Part shown: positions 1 to 11,812 of the stretch, in pieces
Numbering within the stretch: position 1 is the first letter of the stretch
How the letters are laid out: each line of letters begins with the position of its first letter
Origin: Chionoecetes opilio
Lineage: Eukaryota > Arthropoda > Malacostraca > Decapoda > Majidae
Length of the DNA stretch: 64,000 nucleotides
Direction of reading: 5' to 3'
Assembly (NCBI GenBank): GCA_016584305.1
Contig: JACEEZ010022898.1
Location: 59,967 to 123,966, forward strand
Notes under the pieces: generated by a model
Seen by the model: the letters and a program-made list of their open reading frames with translations, nothing else
Databases searched by the model: none
What the model was told of the DNA's origin: nothing
Position numbers and translations under genes: made by a program

Positions 1-3000
1 ATGCCATTTAAAAAAACAAAAATATAATATTTGGGGCGATTTTCTTCTAAAGCATAAATTTATGAAGCCCGAAATTTTGTAAAACATTTTATATAACCCA
101 AAAAACCCAAATAGGTTTTTAGTTGAGGAGGCGAGGTAAAAGCTTTCTCTATGATATTAATAGTCAATAACGTATGTTTAGAAATTTTCTATACCTAGGC
201 GTCATATGTTCCCGTTTATTATTGTATCAATCAATAGGAAACCGGAAGTGAATTAGTCCGGGCGCGGAAGTGGCAAGTTTTTATTCCCTCTCCCCGCCAC
301 AATCTCCCCGCCCACCCCTCCCCCCCGCGGCACCCTCCCCCTCCACAAATTTTAAACCCATATGTGCAGGGAAAAGCCATTTCGGCATTTTTTAAATTTT
401 TCGTTTTTTTTCCCAAAGGGAAATTTCTTATTGTATTTTTACAAGCGTTTGGCCCCGGGCCAGCGTACTGTTTTTAGAAAAAGTGTGAACAAGCCAAATT
501 TTCATGCCAAATAACATGTAAAAAAAATATTTAAATTTGCTACTCGAGGCCCAGTATTTGGGATTAAAATTTCTATTTTAGAACTTTTCCCTGTAATGCA
601 TGTCATCCATATAATTTTGTAGAAAAAACAGAAAAACATATTTTTTTGGTAAATTTAGATGCGGTGCATCAATGTTTATGCGAAAATTTAAATTTTTGAA
701 AAAAAATTTGTCGCGGAGCCAAAAAACGTTAACCCAAACCCTTTGAGTTTTAAAAATGCCAGCACCACTTGGGATTTTTCGAGTTTCAGATCTTGGGAAA
801 TTGGGCCCGCGGGCCGTATTTTTTGGGCCCCCCTGCCTATAAGCCCCCGGGGGCCCCTTTTACTTTGCCACTCACTAATTTCCCCGTTGTTTTTTTTTTC
901 AAATTCCCGATGGTTTTTCCCTTTTCAAATCAGCGGTAACATAGCCACTGTGCCGAACCAAATCCTACCCGCCCCTGGGGGTGGGCGGTTTGGGGCCAAA
1001 TCTCCCCCCTTTGGCTAAAACCCCCTCCTTCCCCTTTCCCCCATTTTTTTTAATTCACCCGCCGACTGCCTGGCCCGTTACATACAAAAATTTTCCCCGT
1101 AGGTTTAAAAATCCACATTCTAAGACCAAAGTAAAGGAAAAGGGGTTTCCCTTGGGTTTTCTCTTAAAACCCTGTTACACTCCAGGACTGGGGGGGTACG
1201 GTTCAAGGGCGTGAGGGAAAGGTTTACACACAGTGGGGGGAAAGGGGAAAAATAAACTTCCTGATCCATTGTTTTTTAATTGGGAAACCAAAAGTCACAT
1301 TACAAAAACACATTTAGGCGGGATTTTTGGTCGGGCACAATCTCGCAACACTCGCTACTTAAAAAGGGGTGGACCTCAGGTGGCTTGGGGTGAGGGGCGC
1401 GGGGGAAAGGGTAGGAAGAAGGGGGGGGGGGGGAAAAAATCCCTTCTGCGACACGTGTTAAACCCAAAGAAATCACAACTAGACTGCCCCAAACTGGTGC
1501 TGCCCAATAAAAGAACCCAATACAACAAAAAAAACCCCAAGGGAGTCCCCCCACAGCCGAGGCGGCCCCCCCACCAAAGGGTTGGGATCTCCCAAAAAAT
1601 TTGTAAACACCAGCCGCTGCCGGCTACCAAAAGGTTTAAATTTTAATCCCTTTCCCCAGTGGTAACGTTTTATTTGGAAAAAATAAATGAAGTTTTTTTT
1701 ATTTTATTTTAGATTTAAACCCCCTTCACTCCTCTCGAGGTGGTTTTTAAAATTTTACGCCTAAATTGGCCCCGTTAAGTCACGGGAAAAGGATAAGGGA
1801 CGCTTGGCCCGGATCCGCCAGGGAGGGTTTTGGGGCAACTTGCACCGAGGGGTAAAGTCTGGGCCTTTTTTTTTTGACGCATTCCCATTTGGGGGCGATT
1901 TTACTCCTAACCAAAAAGTTTTTAAAAGGGAGTATTAAAGGGGTTTTAGTACAGGAGCATTAGTAAAAAAATTTTTAAAAAACCCAAAAAAATAGTAGAA
2001 AGCTGATTTTTCAGGGACCTCCAGAAAAAAACCCTAAAACATGTCCACTGTGCCCAAAATTCTGCAAATTTTAAACCCGGGGGGCATTTTCAGAAGGAAA
2101 ATGGCCGCTTTTAAAAATTTGCGATATATGGTTAAAAAAACCAAAAAAGGGGATAAATGGCAACATTAAAAGTGGACCCGTTCTTTTTTGGGGCAGTATT
2201 TTTCAGAGGGTCACATGTGTGATCCGGGGGAAATTCTGAGATTTGGGGGAATATCTGTTCACGAGTTTTTCTAAAAAGGGCCCCCCTCCCATTCGGGTAA
2301 AGGTATCATGAGGGAAGAACACAAGAGTGTCCTTTCTTTGTGTTCTCAAGTCGAAAATGAATGTTCCTAGGGAATTCCAGATAAATTCACTTTTGGGCCT
2401 TTAAAGGGGACATCTTCAAAGCTTGCCATGGTGCTGACCCCCCATACAACCAGGGTGGGGGCCCTATGTATCCCCTGTTTTTGTTCACCCATGGGCCAGG
2501 AATTTTAAAAGTAGTTTGGAAGGGTATGGGCCCTTTCTTCCTCAAATAAAAATGCGGAACACAGGAAGAGCCCCAAAAAACCTTCTCCTGACATTTCTTT
2601 TAGTTTTGGGAAAAGAAAACCCCAACATCAAAAAAAAGGGATTCTGGGGAAGGCAGGAAAAAGGGCCCAAATTTCCAAAAAAAATTTAAAGAGAAAAAGA
2701 GGTGTGGGTTTTAATTGTCAAACAGATTTTTTGGGAGATGCTGAGGGTGTTGCTCAATGTTGATTACATCAACTGCCCTAAAATGGTGCCCCCAAAATCA
2801 AATTCGCCCTGTCGTTTTTCGTGGGGAAATTATGACTGCTGGGGATGATGGTCGCACAAGCCCCCCCAAAAAAAGAATCTTTATATGCTCTGTGGCGGGA
2901 AACCCCTTTTCATGGGGTTTCTGTTAAAGTGAAAAACCAGGAAGCTTGTTTTAGCATCAAAAAAAACACCCGATGTTTTGTACATGCAATCCTGGGGTTT

Positions 3001-3700
3001 TGGGTACTGTTTTCTTCCATATACAATCCCAAGGGAAAAAAAAAGGCCCTTTGCTGTTCGATGGGGATGACAATTGGGGCTGTTTGAGTGTTTTTTCTCT
3101 CAGTTGACAGCAGTCCCGGATGAAATGCACGCATAGGAGAGTTTTTTCTACTAAACTGTATGGAGCTGTCCGGGCAAAATTTCCGGCCAAACATCCTATG
3201 TTATGTTTTCCCATCTACACGTAGAGCGTCCCTTTTTCCTCATCTGGTTTCCCAAATTGGAATCAATCCCCCAACTTCAGAGCTCCAAAATTCCATAGCT
3301 ATAGAAACCCTACCATGCCTTAGCAATGGGAGGGAAAGAGCTACCACCAAATGGTGGGGTGGGGTAAAGAGAGGGGAATCTGTTTTAAAACTATACCCAT
3401 TTGGCCTGTTTTCTCCCAGAAGGGACTGAAAAAGGTATCTTGCGGCTGCAAGGGGAGGGTGTGGAAAGTCATGTCGTTGTTTCAAGGCCCCCGGATGGAG
3501 TGTACCTAATGTGCACTGGGTTTCAGTGGGGACAATTGTAAAATTTGCAAAGTTCTGATATCCCAAAGGGGAAGGGGGGAAACCCCTGATTAGATTTTCC
3601 CTTAAAAATAGGTTGGGTTATTTGTGGTTTTTAAAGGGGTTTTGTACCCAAAAATAACAAGTTTGGCTATTATAAAAAGTAACGGACAAACATAGTTGTG
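1..3700. other. No recognisable gene; homopolymer-rich, probably low-quality sequence
   Basis: No domain, splice pattern, terminal repeat or known element was recognised on either strand. The stretch is packed with short runs of the same base (GGGG, CCCC, AAAA, TTTT), unlike sequence after about 3.8 kb. Several short open frames occur on both strands between 2845 and 3566, but none resembles a known family and they overlap each other. The texture suggests poorly polished consensus at a contig end, where indels would destroy any frame. That reading is inference; a divergent dead element cannot be excluded. Confidence 0.4.
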
Positions 3701-3868
3701 GTATTTTTTAAAAAAAAAAAAAAATTTTTTTTCTTTACCTTTTTGGGAATTTTTGCAATTTTGTCAACTCAAAATATTTTTTATGGCTCTATTGTATTTA
3801 GCACACTCTAAAACATAGATGTACACACAAAAATCTTATTACTACGAACTCGGATGGATGATCATAGT

Positions 3869-4142
3869 CAGTGGCGTACCCAGAAAATGTAAAAGGGTGA
3901 GCTCAAAAATAAAAAACAAAAAAAAAAAATATATATAATATTAAATACTTATAATATATACATATATATATTTTATATTTATCTATATAGATATATGAAT
4001 TATATATATATCCAATTATATATAATATTTACATAAGCAGACCACAATATTTTACTATCTATAATATTTTACTATTATATTTCATTTTTGCAAAGTGGGA
4101 GGGCATTTGCCGCATGGCCCCTACACCCCTCGGTACGCCATG
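3869..4142. mobile_element. Short non-autonomous hAT-type MITE
   Basis: The left end reads CAGTGGCGTACC and the right end GGTACGCCATG, an imperfect inverted repeat typical of hAT elements. It is flanked by ATCATAGT (3861-3868) and ATCATAGA (4143-4150), an 8-bp target site duplication with one mismatch. The interior is very AT-rich and has no coding potential. Confidence 0.65.
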
Positions 4143-4259
4143 ATCATAGATTTCATTGTCGTTAATGTGTGATGGCGGCCATTTGAGATTACTGAAAATG
4201 CCACGAGGTTGAATTTGCAGAACTTGCATAAGGGCGATATACAGCAATATTTTGGAGCT

Positions 4260-4515
4260 CTCCTGAAAAAATCAGCTTTCTACATTATTTCCACTTTTTG
4301 GCTAATGCTACACGGGTGGGTCATTTTCGAAGGGGCTCTACTAACTTACCCCTCTTAGCGTCCTAGACCGACTTAGTTATACCGGCCAGAAGTTACAAGA
4401 AAGCATTTTCGGCGTCTCTTTAGCCTCGTGTAAGGGGACAAAGGCACCTCTTAGTTCACCTAACCAATCAGCGCGCGCGACACAAGTCTGTTTGGCGAAA
4501 TCTATACCACGCCGA
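4260..4515. other. Intergenic, nothing recognised
   Basis: Unique-looking sequence between the hAT MITE and the CT microsatellite. No gene, repeat or regulatory site could be supported. Confidence 0.4.
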
Positions 4516-4668
4516 TGTCTCCTCTCTCTCTCTCTCTCTCTCTCTCCTCTCATCTCTCTCTCTCTCTCTCCCTTTTTTTTTCTTCTATTATTTCTTCTCC
4601 CTCCTCTTCCTTCTCCTTGAGTTGCCAGATATGTATTTCTGCTAGTCACTGCAGTGTACACGCCGAGG

Positions 4669-4747
<79 letters not shown>

Positions 4748-4803
4748 CTTTTTTTTCTTCTATTATTTCTTCTCCCTCCTCTACCTTCCCCCTTTTCATC
4801 CTC
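4516..4803. repeat. Compound (CT)n microsatellite with a local duplication
   Basis: Two CT tracts (about 4518-4571 and 4671-4743) are each followed by the same pyrimidine segment containing CTATTATTTCTTCTCCCTCC, so the block looks like an internal duplication around a slipping microsatellite. Open frames here only translate Ser-Leu or Arg-Glu repeats and are not genes. Confidence 0.85.
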
Positions 4804-5040
4804 CACACACATATCATAGCCAGTATGTGATATTATCGTGAATAACGACACTTTTTTTCTGGTGTGTTTTGATATGTTTAGAATTAATCTGCTAACCGTT
4901 TCTGTCGCAAATCATATCTATTCCGCCCAGCCCACCCCTATATATATATAGTATATATATAGCCCACACCTATATATATATATACATAGTGTATTATACA
5001 GCCTAATATACTATATACAGTCTAAAATATATATAATATA

Positions 5041-5994
5041 CAGTGGTGGGCAGCGATAAATTTTGCGATAAAGCGATAACGATAAAGCGATAAATTTTTC
5101 CGCTAAGTCCTATAACGATAAAGCGATAAATTTCCAAAATACCTTAAAGCGATAAGCGATAAATCCTGCGATAAATCCAAAAATACTCTATTTTTGCTAC
5201 TTATGCATTTAAAAACCTCTTTTTTACACTTAAAACACCATATATTACTTAATAAAAGTGATGGTGGGAATGTCCACAGATCCCGAACTCCCGGAAATGT
5301 TCCGCTCCCTTTCCTGAGTCACATCACTGCTGCTGGCCTCCACGCGGAAAAAGTCCTCCACTGTCCTCTTGCCTGACATCTTGACACTCACTAATCACTA
5401 AATTCACTATTCTCGAACAATGAAGCGCGCCCGCCGCGACACTAATTAATAACGCAATATAAAACGCAAAAACCTAAACGATTTCCTGAAAAGGAAAAGT
5501 TAAAACACAAAATCACGCGACGTTCGTACGAACGGGAGGCACGCGCGAGGCGCACCTCAAAACTCAAAAAATATATAAAACTAATATATATTAATTAGAT
5601 ATTCAGTTAAGATAGCAATATACAATAAGAATTAAGTATATATAAGTTATAACACAAAGAAGCTTTGGATCGCTGGTAGCACAATGAAACACAGAGCTGA
5701 GATCAGATGCGTCCAGTTTGGGGGGCTATTCAAAGAAACTGACAACAGAAGCGCGGGCCGCCAGGCGCCTGGCCGCATCTGTTTGCCGCGTAACAATGAG
5801 CCTGTAACCTCCCGCCGTAACGGTTTTTCGTCTTCTACTTTATCGCTGGATTTATCGCGGGAAATTTGAAAGCGATAAATATAAGCGATAAGTTTTTCCG
5901 GTCTTGCGATAAACGATAAGCGGTAAATTTTCGGTTAAAGCGATATTATCGCTTTATCGCATTATCGCTTTACTTATCGCAACGCCCACGACTG
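5041..5994. mobile_element. Non-autonomous hAT element with GCGATAA subterminal repeats
   Basis: The element starts CAGTGGTGGGC and ends GCCCACGACTG, with a perfect 8-bp target duplication ATAATATA at 5033-5040 and 5995-6002. Both subterminal regions carry many GCGATAA/TTATCGC copies, the usual arrangement of hAT transposase binding sites. The middle retains a short minus-strand open frame (5245-5379) that may be the start of the lost transposase. Confidence 0.85.
5245..5379 (-). pseudogene. Putative N-terminal remnant of a hAT transposase
   Basis: A 44-codon frame opens with ATG at 5379 and stops at TAA (5245-5247). It begins MSGKRTVEDFF and is rich in Ser, Glu and Arg, like the low-complexity leaders that precede the BED finger in hAT transposases. 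It lies in the centre of a hAT element with clear ends and target duplication. No zinc finger or catalytic region follows, so at most it is a leftover first segment. The assignment rests on context rather than on a diagnostic motif; it could also be a chance frame. Confidence 0.35.
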
Positions 5995-6189
5995 ATAATA
6001 TATAACCAATAATATAACCATTGTTGTTATGGTGACGGAGAAAATTGCGGGCTAAGACGACCCCAACCCTGCCTTAGTTTACACTCGCTGCACTGTCTTA
6101 GGCGGAGCGAACTTTGCTTCCGAAAATGTCCACCTAGCGCTAAGATGGTCTTAGTCCCCTAAGATGGTCTTAGTAGTGTTCCAAAATGC

Positions 6190-6245
6190 CGCCCCTGTAC
6201 TATTACTCTGACATACACCAGCGTATGTGTTTGTGGATTGGGCCC
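6190..6245. mobile_element. Terminal fragment of a DNA element ending TGGATTGGGCCCC
   Basis: A short stretch with TACACCAGCGTATGTG and GGATTGGGCCCC matches, in reverse complement and with small differences, the terminus at 35209 (GGGGCCAGATCCAGCAAA) and the one at 40256-40274. The partner end and target duplication were not found here. Confidence 0.35.
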
Positions 6246-6994
6246 CTGAATTTATTTTTTCTTTTCTGTAATTTATTTTTGTATTTTTCCCACGCTTCCT
6301 CCCTTTTCTGAAATTTGGGTTAATATATACCCTTACTTCCTTGATGGGGTTTTTTCACCTTTTTCATTCCTCCGTTCATTTTGCCTTTTCTTTGCCCTAA
6401 CTCCCTTTCCCTCCTTCACTCCCTTTTTCTTTGCCCTAACTTCCTCACACCACACATTTCCTCCTGCGCCAATAAGTGAGATAAAGGATCAGAGGAACTT
6501 GCATCATCAACTATAAGTGTGACTAAAAAAAAAACTTTTTAAAAGTAATCGCCCAGCCCCTTTTTTTTTTTCCCGAATTATTTTAAATGTACATTCAAAA
6601 CCCAAATCCCCCAAAAAATAATTGATTTTCCCCCTTATTTTCCCTAAAAAACACACTTTTGTAAAACGCGCGAAAAAAAAAATCTTCCCTCCAAAAGGGC
6701 ACGAGTTATTTATGCGTCAAACGGGACGCCCAGCACTCCCGTCTGGCACCTGTCGGCAAAAGTTATGTGAGCGATTGTCTTCGGTGTGACGTGAAACTTC
6801 GCTGTGACAGATTTGAGTACATGCTCAATCTGACACCGAAAGAAATGACGCTGGGCCGTTACTATGAGGAAAAAAAGAAACCCCGATTGTCATGGGTCCT
6901 ATATGTTTGGCCCCAGTACGAGGGGGATTAACAGGTTTCCCCCTTTTTTCTTCTTTTCTGTCTCTTATCTTGGCAGGAGGGTTTAGATGTGCCT

Positions 6995-7781
6995 CGCGCG
7001 TATTCCCCCCTGAAATTAGAAAAAATTTAACATAATTTTTACTATTATGGACAATTACATATTTATAAATTTTAACTACACAACGATATTAAAAAACGGC
7101 TGTTTTTTTCCAATAAGCAGTACATGAGAACACAGGGCTTCATAAGCAATAAAGTCAAGGCTACTTGCATTTTGTCGGCGGAGAGAGGCAAGGGGGTAGG
7201 GGGGGTCCGTGCAGGGTCATCACGTGTCCCCCCCTTCTCCCGCCCAGATTAGGGCAGTGTTTAGTTTGAGAGTTAAAATCATGACTTATTTAGTTCAATT
7301 TGGAGAAAAATTAGACAGTGTTTACGCTTTCGGTAATGTGAAGTATTATTTTTGGGTATGGGGCTGAAAAATCCCCATATCCAGAAAACCCTATCCAGAA
7401 AATACTTCAATTACCGTAAACGTACAACACTGTCTCAGCTTTTTTCTCAAATTGAAACTAAATAAGTCATGATTTTAACTCTCTCAAACTAAACACTGCC
7501 ACTAATCTGGGCGGGAGAAGGAGGGACACAGCTGATGTAGCCTCGCACGGCACCCATCCCTACCCACCTTGCCTCTCTCTCGCCGACATAATGCCAAGTA
7601 GCCCTTGACATTTTTGCTTGAGACAGCCCTGCTGTTCTCATGTACTGCTTATTTGGTAAATAACAGCCGTTTATTAATATCGATTGTGTAGTTAAAACTT
7701 ATAAGATACTGTAATTGTCCATAACTAGTAGAAATTATGATTAAATAATTCATAATTTCACCGGGGGGCATACGCGCGAGT
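6995..7781. repeat. Giant imperfect inverted repeat (hairpin)
   Basis: Two arms of roughly 370-410 bp (about 6995-7363 and 7373-7781) are reverse complements, separated by a loop of about 9 bp. Shared landmarks in both arms include CAGTACATGAGAACA, TCTCCCGCCCAGATTAG and AAAATCATGACTTATTTAG. The arms differ by many small indels, mostly in homopolymers. It forms the 5' body of the TTAA element. Confidence 0.85.
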
Positions 7782-8165
7782 GCACATCTCATCCCTCCTG
7801 CCTCCCGCTAGCCGTGAGTTACATGACGGCTGCGGTAATTCTTTCTCACTCCATGTCACGTAAAGGAAGCTTCAGAAAGCATATGGGTATAGAGCATTTT
7901 GTTCTTAGAATAATTCGGTCTATCTCCTGTATCAACATTTGCATAAACTCGTGTTACACCCTGTATTTATCTCTGTGTTTACGTGTCTCTCTGATCAGCG
8001 CGGGAAGATGAGCCTCCCTGATGGTACGTCACCGAGCCTGAGCCTGAGCGTCTGCAAACCTTGAGAGCGTTTTGAAAACTCGGGGAATTTGCAGATTTTG
8101 ATTGCGGATTATTTAAAAACGGCTGACTGGATACAAAAAGTGACGACGTATTGTTGATATACTCG

Positions 8166-9990
8166 TGTAATGCCCATTATTCGGGAGAGATAGTATAAGA
8201 ATTATTATCATATAATTCCCGAGTTATGTCTTGTAAGTAGTTCTTTTTTTAGTTTCACGGGTGACTCATCACCCTTCTTTCTTTTCCGCCATATTTTCTC
8301 ATCATTTGTCCTTCCTACGCGCCATTTTGTTTATCTTCTTTCGTTCCTTCTCCGCCATTTCTTTCCTCTTTCTTCCATCCCCCCCCGACATGCCGGGTGC
8401 GAGTCAAAATTCGTGGGATAATTATTCCGCGATCAGTGATAACTAATGGGTTAAAATCTTTTCATCTTTCCCCAACTATCTGATCAGATCGAGGAACCCT
8501 CCTAGATTCCTAATGTCTTTCAAAATAATCCCCATCGTTATCGATCATGTTCATAATGGATATCTTAGTAAAGTTATACGCTAAATTGAAAGTCTACCAA
8601 ATTTCTAAGAAACACTTCCATACCCTCTCACTCTTGAAAACGCGTTCGGACTGTTGACATTAAAAGTAAACACACCCTTCTTGAGTATTATTTGAAACAT
8701 ATTAAATTCTTCTATATCAAAGTAACAGGTCTGTATTATAGGCAGCCTTGTCTTAGGTACACGAGTTTCATTATCTTATTAGTTAGTTTGTGATTATAAG
8801 CTCTTCATTTGAGGTTACGTCTAGACCCTTCAAACGATTCCTTTTTTTCTGCCTCGGGCGGTGTAACGCCGTGAGACGCCAGTCCCCGCTCATCCTTCTT
8901 GTAGGTAAGTCGCTCCACATTCGCTCCTGTTTCCCCCCCCCCCCCCTTTTCCTTGTTATCTATATTTTCAAATATGGGTAACAATGTTTAGTTTACGCTA
9001 ACGTAAAGGAGGTCTACCCATCCTTATAAGTATTATTAACGAGTCCCCGCTCATCCTTCTTGTAGGTTTCGACGGAGGAGTCTACACTCATCCTTCCTGT
9101 AGGAAGAGGCTCGCTCCTGTCTTCAAGTCATGGTCTTGTGAATACACAAACAACTCATTACTCTCACATTTTCTCTCCTATATATATATATCTTCCATGT
9201 GTAATTATAAATATTCAGCGGTATGTTACCTAAGTGTAGGATAATTCATTAAATAGGATTCAGTGAGGAGAGTTATGCTCATAAGAGCTTTCTTTCATCA
9301 CATAGGAAGAGTTTCCTGTATCAGGGTGTAGTTTTTTTTCTTACATCCGATTTAGAGTTTTCCGGTGTTGGATTAACCCTTATATGTTGGATATGATCTC
9401 AAGCAAGAGACATACTATTTCAGTATGAATAAATAGGATGATGTTTTCAAATATAGTTCTTGTGTTTATTATAAAACCCCAGGTGATTATTCTGTGTTAG
9501 GACAGTAATTCCCCACACTTCCAAAAGAGTCAGCCTTACTCTGTATAATTCCACGTATCAATCACGACTACCAACAATAAATCTAATCTTACTCTTATTC
9601 AAAAACGTGCCCAGGGAGTAACCAGAGAAGTACTCGCCTGGACTGGTGGCAGCATCCCCCTTACCTCACACCCTGTTTCCCTTAACCTAAACCCTTACCC
9701 CTTCCCCTTAAATACACCCCCCATTTCAGTACTCTCCGCAGTGAGACGTGGTCAAACTATAATCACATAGTGAAGTCATAAGACTAAGTTAAATCCTCCA
9801 TTCAAGTTGTAATCTAATGAAAAATCTTAATCAAGTAATATCATTCAAAAACCGTTGACCAGTTCTAAACTCCCCATAGGAGTTACCAGCAACACACTGG
9901 TAGTTTTGTGGTGGGAATTTCGTTTGTATCGGTCATAGGATACAGTATTCATTTAAAGATTTTTAGAAACCCCAAAATTCCGTCATGACA
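8166..9990 (+). repeat. 5' LTR
   Basis: TG...CA bounded long terminal repeat of 1825 bp. It contains two copies of the sentence CCCGCTCATCCTTCTTGTAGG about 160 bp apart (8885 and 9044 regions), a (TA)n run near 9180 and an AATAAA-type motif near 9427. It pairs with 11813-13638, differing mainly by single-base indels. Confidence 0.88.
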
Positions 9991-9991
9991 C

Positions 9992-10009
9992 TGGTGACTA
10001 AAGCGGTGG
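9992..10009 (+). promoter_or_regulatory. Candidate primer binding site
   Basis: TGGTGACTAAAGCGGTGG starts two bases after the 5' LTR and opens with TGG, as expected for pairing with the CCA end of a tRNA primer. The tRNA was not identified, so this rests only on position and the TGG start. Confidence 0.35.
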
Positions 10010-10189
10010 TATATTATTTCCTAAAAATAACAGCAACAGAATCGCACCTGGAAAAATAAATAGCAAGATAGTAAAATTTCAGTAAATTTTCATATAGTAA
10101 TCGATCATATAGTAGGCTCATTAGATCTCCCCCCCTATAAACCAAACACCCTACACACATGAACCATGACCATGTGGGAGTGAGCTGTA

Positions 10190-10460
10190 AGAAGCGAGCC
10201 GACACAGCCAGCCGCCGCCGCGCCCTTCGTCGCCGCCGCCGCCGCGCCCTTCGAGACTGCCGCGCGCCTCGACGCCACGCTCGCCTCAACTCCGCCGCCC
10301 TTCACAGCCAACGCCACGGCCTGCCGCACGCCTAGCAGCCACGTTCACCGCTACAGCTGCCCTTCACCGCTACAGCCGCCACACCCGCCCCATCGATGCA
10401 GCGCTTCACCGCCGTAGCCGCCGTTCCTAGCCGCTACAGACGCCACATCTAGCCGCAACC
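10190..10460. repeat. GCC-rich imperfect triplet/short repeats in LTR element leader
   Basis: A GC-rich tract of GCCGCC and CGCCCTTC(A/G) modules, with CTACAGCCGCC variants, precedes the small open frame at 10467. Composition differs sharply from the AT-rich surroundings. It would be the leader of the retroelement RNA. Confidence 0.6.
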
Positions 10461-10466
10461 ACCACC

Positions 10467-10880
10467 ATGGCAAAGAAAGGACGTGAAGCCGCGTCGGGAG
10501 GGAAGTCTTGGATCTCTCTCAGCCTACCCACTGACGTCGTCATGAGTTACGATAATAACCCCAGCGCTAAGAACATCTACATCCATCGCCGCTGTGAGCG
10601 ACATCGTGGACGCCACCTCCAAGAAGGGAGACACAGACTCAAGCAAGGATACGCTCTTAGTTTCCAAGATCCTAGAGGAGTTTCCAGACAAGAAAATGGT
10701 TACCTTCTCGGTTGTCCCGTCGCCTAAGGTAGCCGAGTCATACAGCGCCATACATCCATCCACCGTCTGACCAAGGACGCCAGCGACGTTTGCTGCGTCG
10801 ATAGCAAGGAGCTCGACGACATCTGCTTCCGAACTCTCAAGCTTCAAAACCCGACCTACGGAGACCTCCTAGAAGACTAA
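10467..10880 (+). pseudogene. Small gag-like or accessory frame of the LTR element, broken by two frameshifts
   Basis: This is the only coding-like stretch in the LTR element. It starts at an ATG in good context (CACCATGG) and ends at TAA 10878-10880 in the same frame, about 137 codons. The start frame reads plausibly to about 10590. A second frame (containing [12 protein letters not shown] and EEFPDKKM) carries the middle to about 10770. The original frame resumes (LTKDASDVC) to the stop. The two shifts compensate, so one small protein was probably encoded and the breaks are either mutations or sequencing indels. No zinc knuckle, protease or capsid signature is visible. A gag-type role is inferred only from position behind the leader. 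Confidence 0.4.
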
Positions 10881-11812
10881 TCCAGGAGTGTTCAGTGCAG
10901 TGGTTAGTTATGAATAGTTAAATGTTAGAAAATCGAGGCAGAATTATTTTTGAACATGAACATTGAAAATTTATTTTATGAACTTGAAAGTTAATACCTA
11001 CTCGGTCAAGGGTAGTTGTATTGTCATCCGGTTATTACTCTTGGGGAAATCAATTCGAAAAGTGTTAAATGTAAAACATTGACCAGGATTCAAAACAAAT
11101 TGAGGGTTAGTATGTTCTTAATATATCCAGGTAAGAGGTTGATTGGGATACCAGTCTCATTGAATTTCATTAACAGATTCAGTCTGGTTCGGTGAGTCTT
11201 CAAGGTATTTTAATTCAAGTTACAATCAACACGACTTGTGGTGTATTCAGGTGAAGATTAAGCGAAAAGTGTTAAATGTAAATTATTGAGTCAAGGGTAG
11301 TGTAGTGTCAGACTAGATGAAACAATTTGGTCTAGGAGATTTCTCATGTCTAGAAGTCGGAGTGTCTGGTTTTCACGGGCTCAGCCTGGTTCAGTGGGAG
11401 GAGTATTTTAATTCGAGATAGTAGTACTCGCTTCTCACTTCACAGTCAACCAGCTTGCGGTGTGGCGGATATTTCAGGACTTGTTGGGCTCTTATCATTT
11501 ACCAGAGGCTAGCCGGCGTGCCGCTCTGGGATATTCCCCGCAACGAGAATACGGGCACTGAGTCAGGTTTGACGGCCACGTCACTACCCAGGTATCAGGT
11601 TGATTGGGATACTTCCTTTCATTGAATATTCGTGTAATCTAAACACAAGCAGACACCCGTTTTCAAAGAACAGAAGAATTTCCATTAAATTCACTCTAAA
11701 TTCGTCCCATACACACCTCCTCTTGACGCAGCTTTAAAAAAAACGGAAACCACAGATCCGTGAGTAGGTAATTTGATATAAAAGAATTTAATTTTCCCGG
11801 AGAATAGACGCG
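10881..11812. other. Non-coding internal region of the LTR element
   Basis: About 930 bp between the small frame and the 3' LTR with no coding potential. It contains diverged internal repeats around AGCGAAAAGTGTTAAATGTAAA (near 11060 and 11260) and AGGTTGATTGGGATAC (near 11135 and 11590). A purine-rich tract just before the 3' LTR (GGAGAATAGACGCG) is a weak polypurine-tract candidate. Confidence 0.5.

Noticed and set aside
2845..3566. Possible endogenous viral or other degenerate gene in overlapping frames
   Set aside because: No motif or family resemblance on either strand, frames overlap each other, and sequence quality looks poor. Nothing can be claimed.
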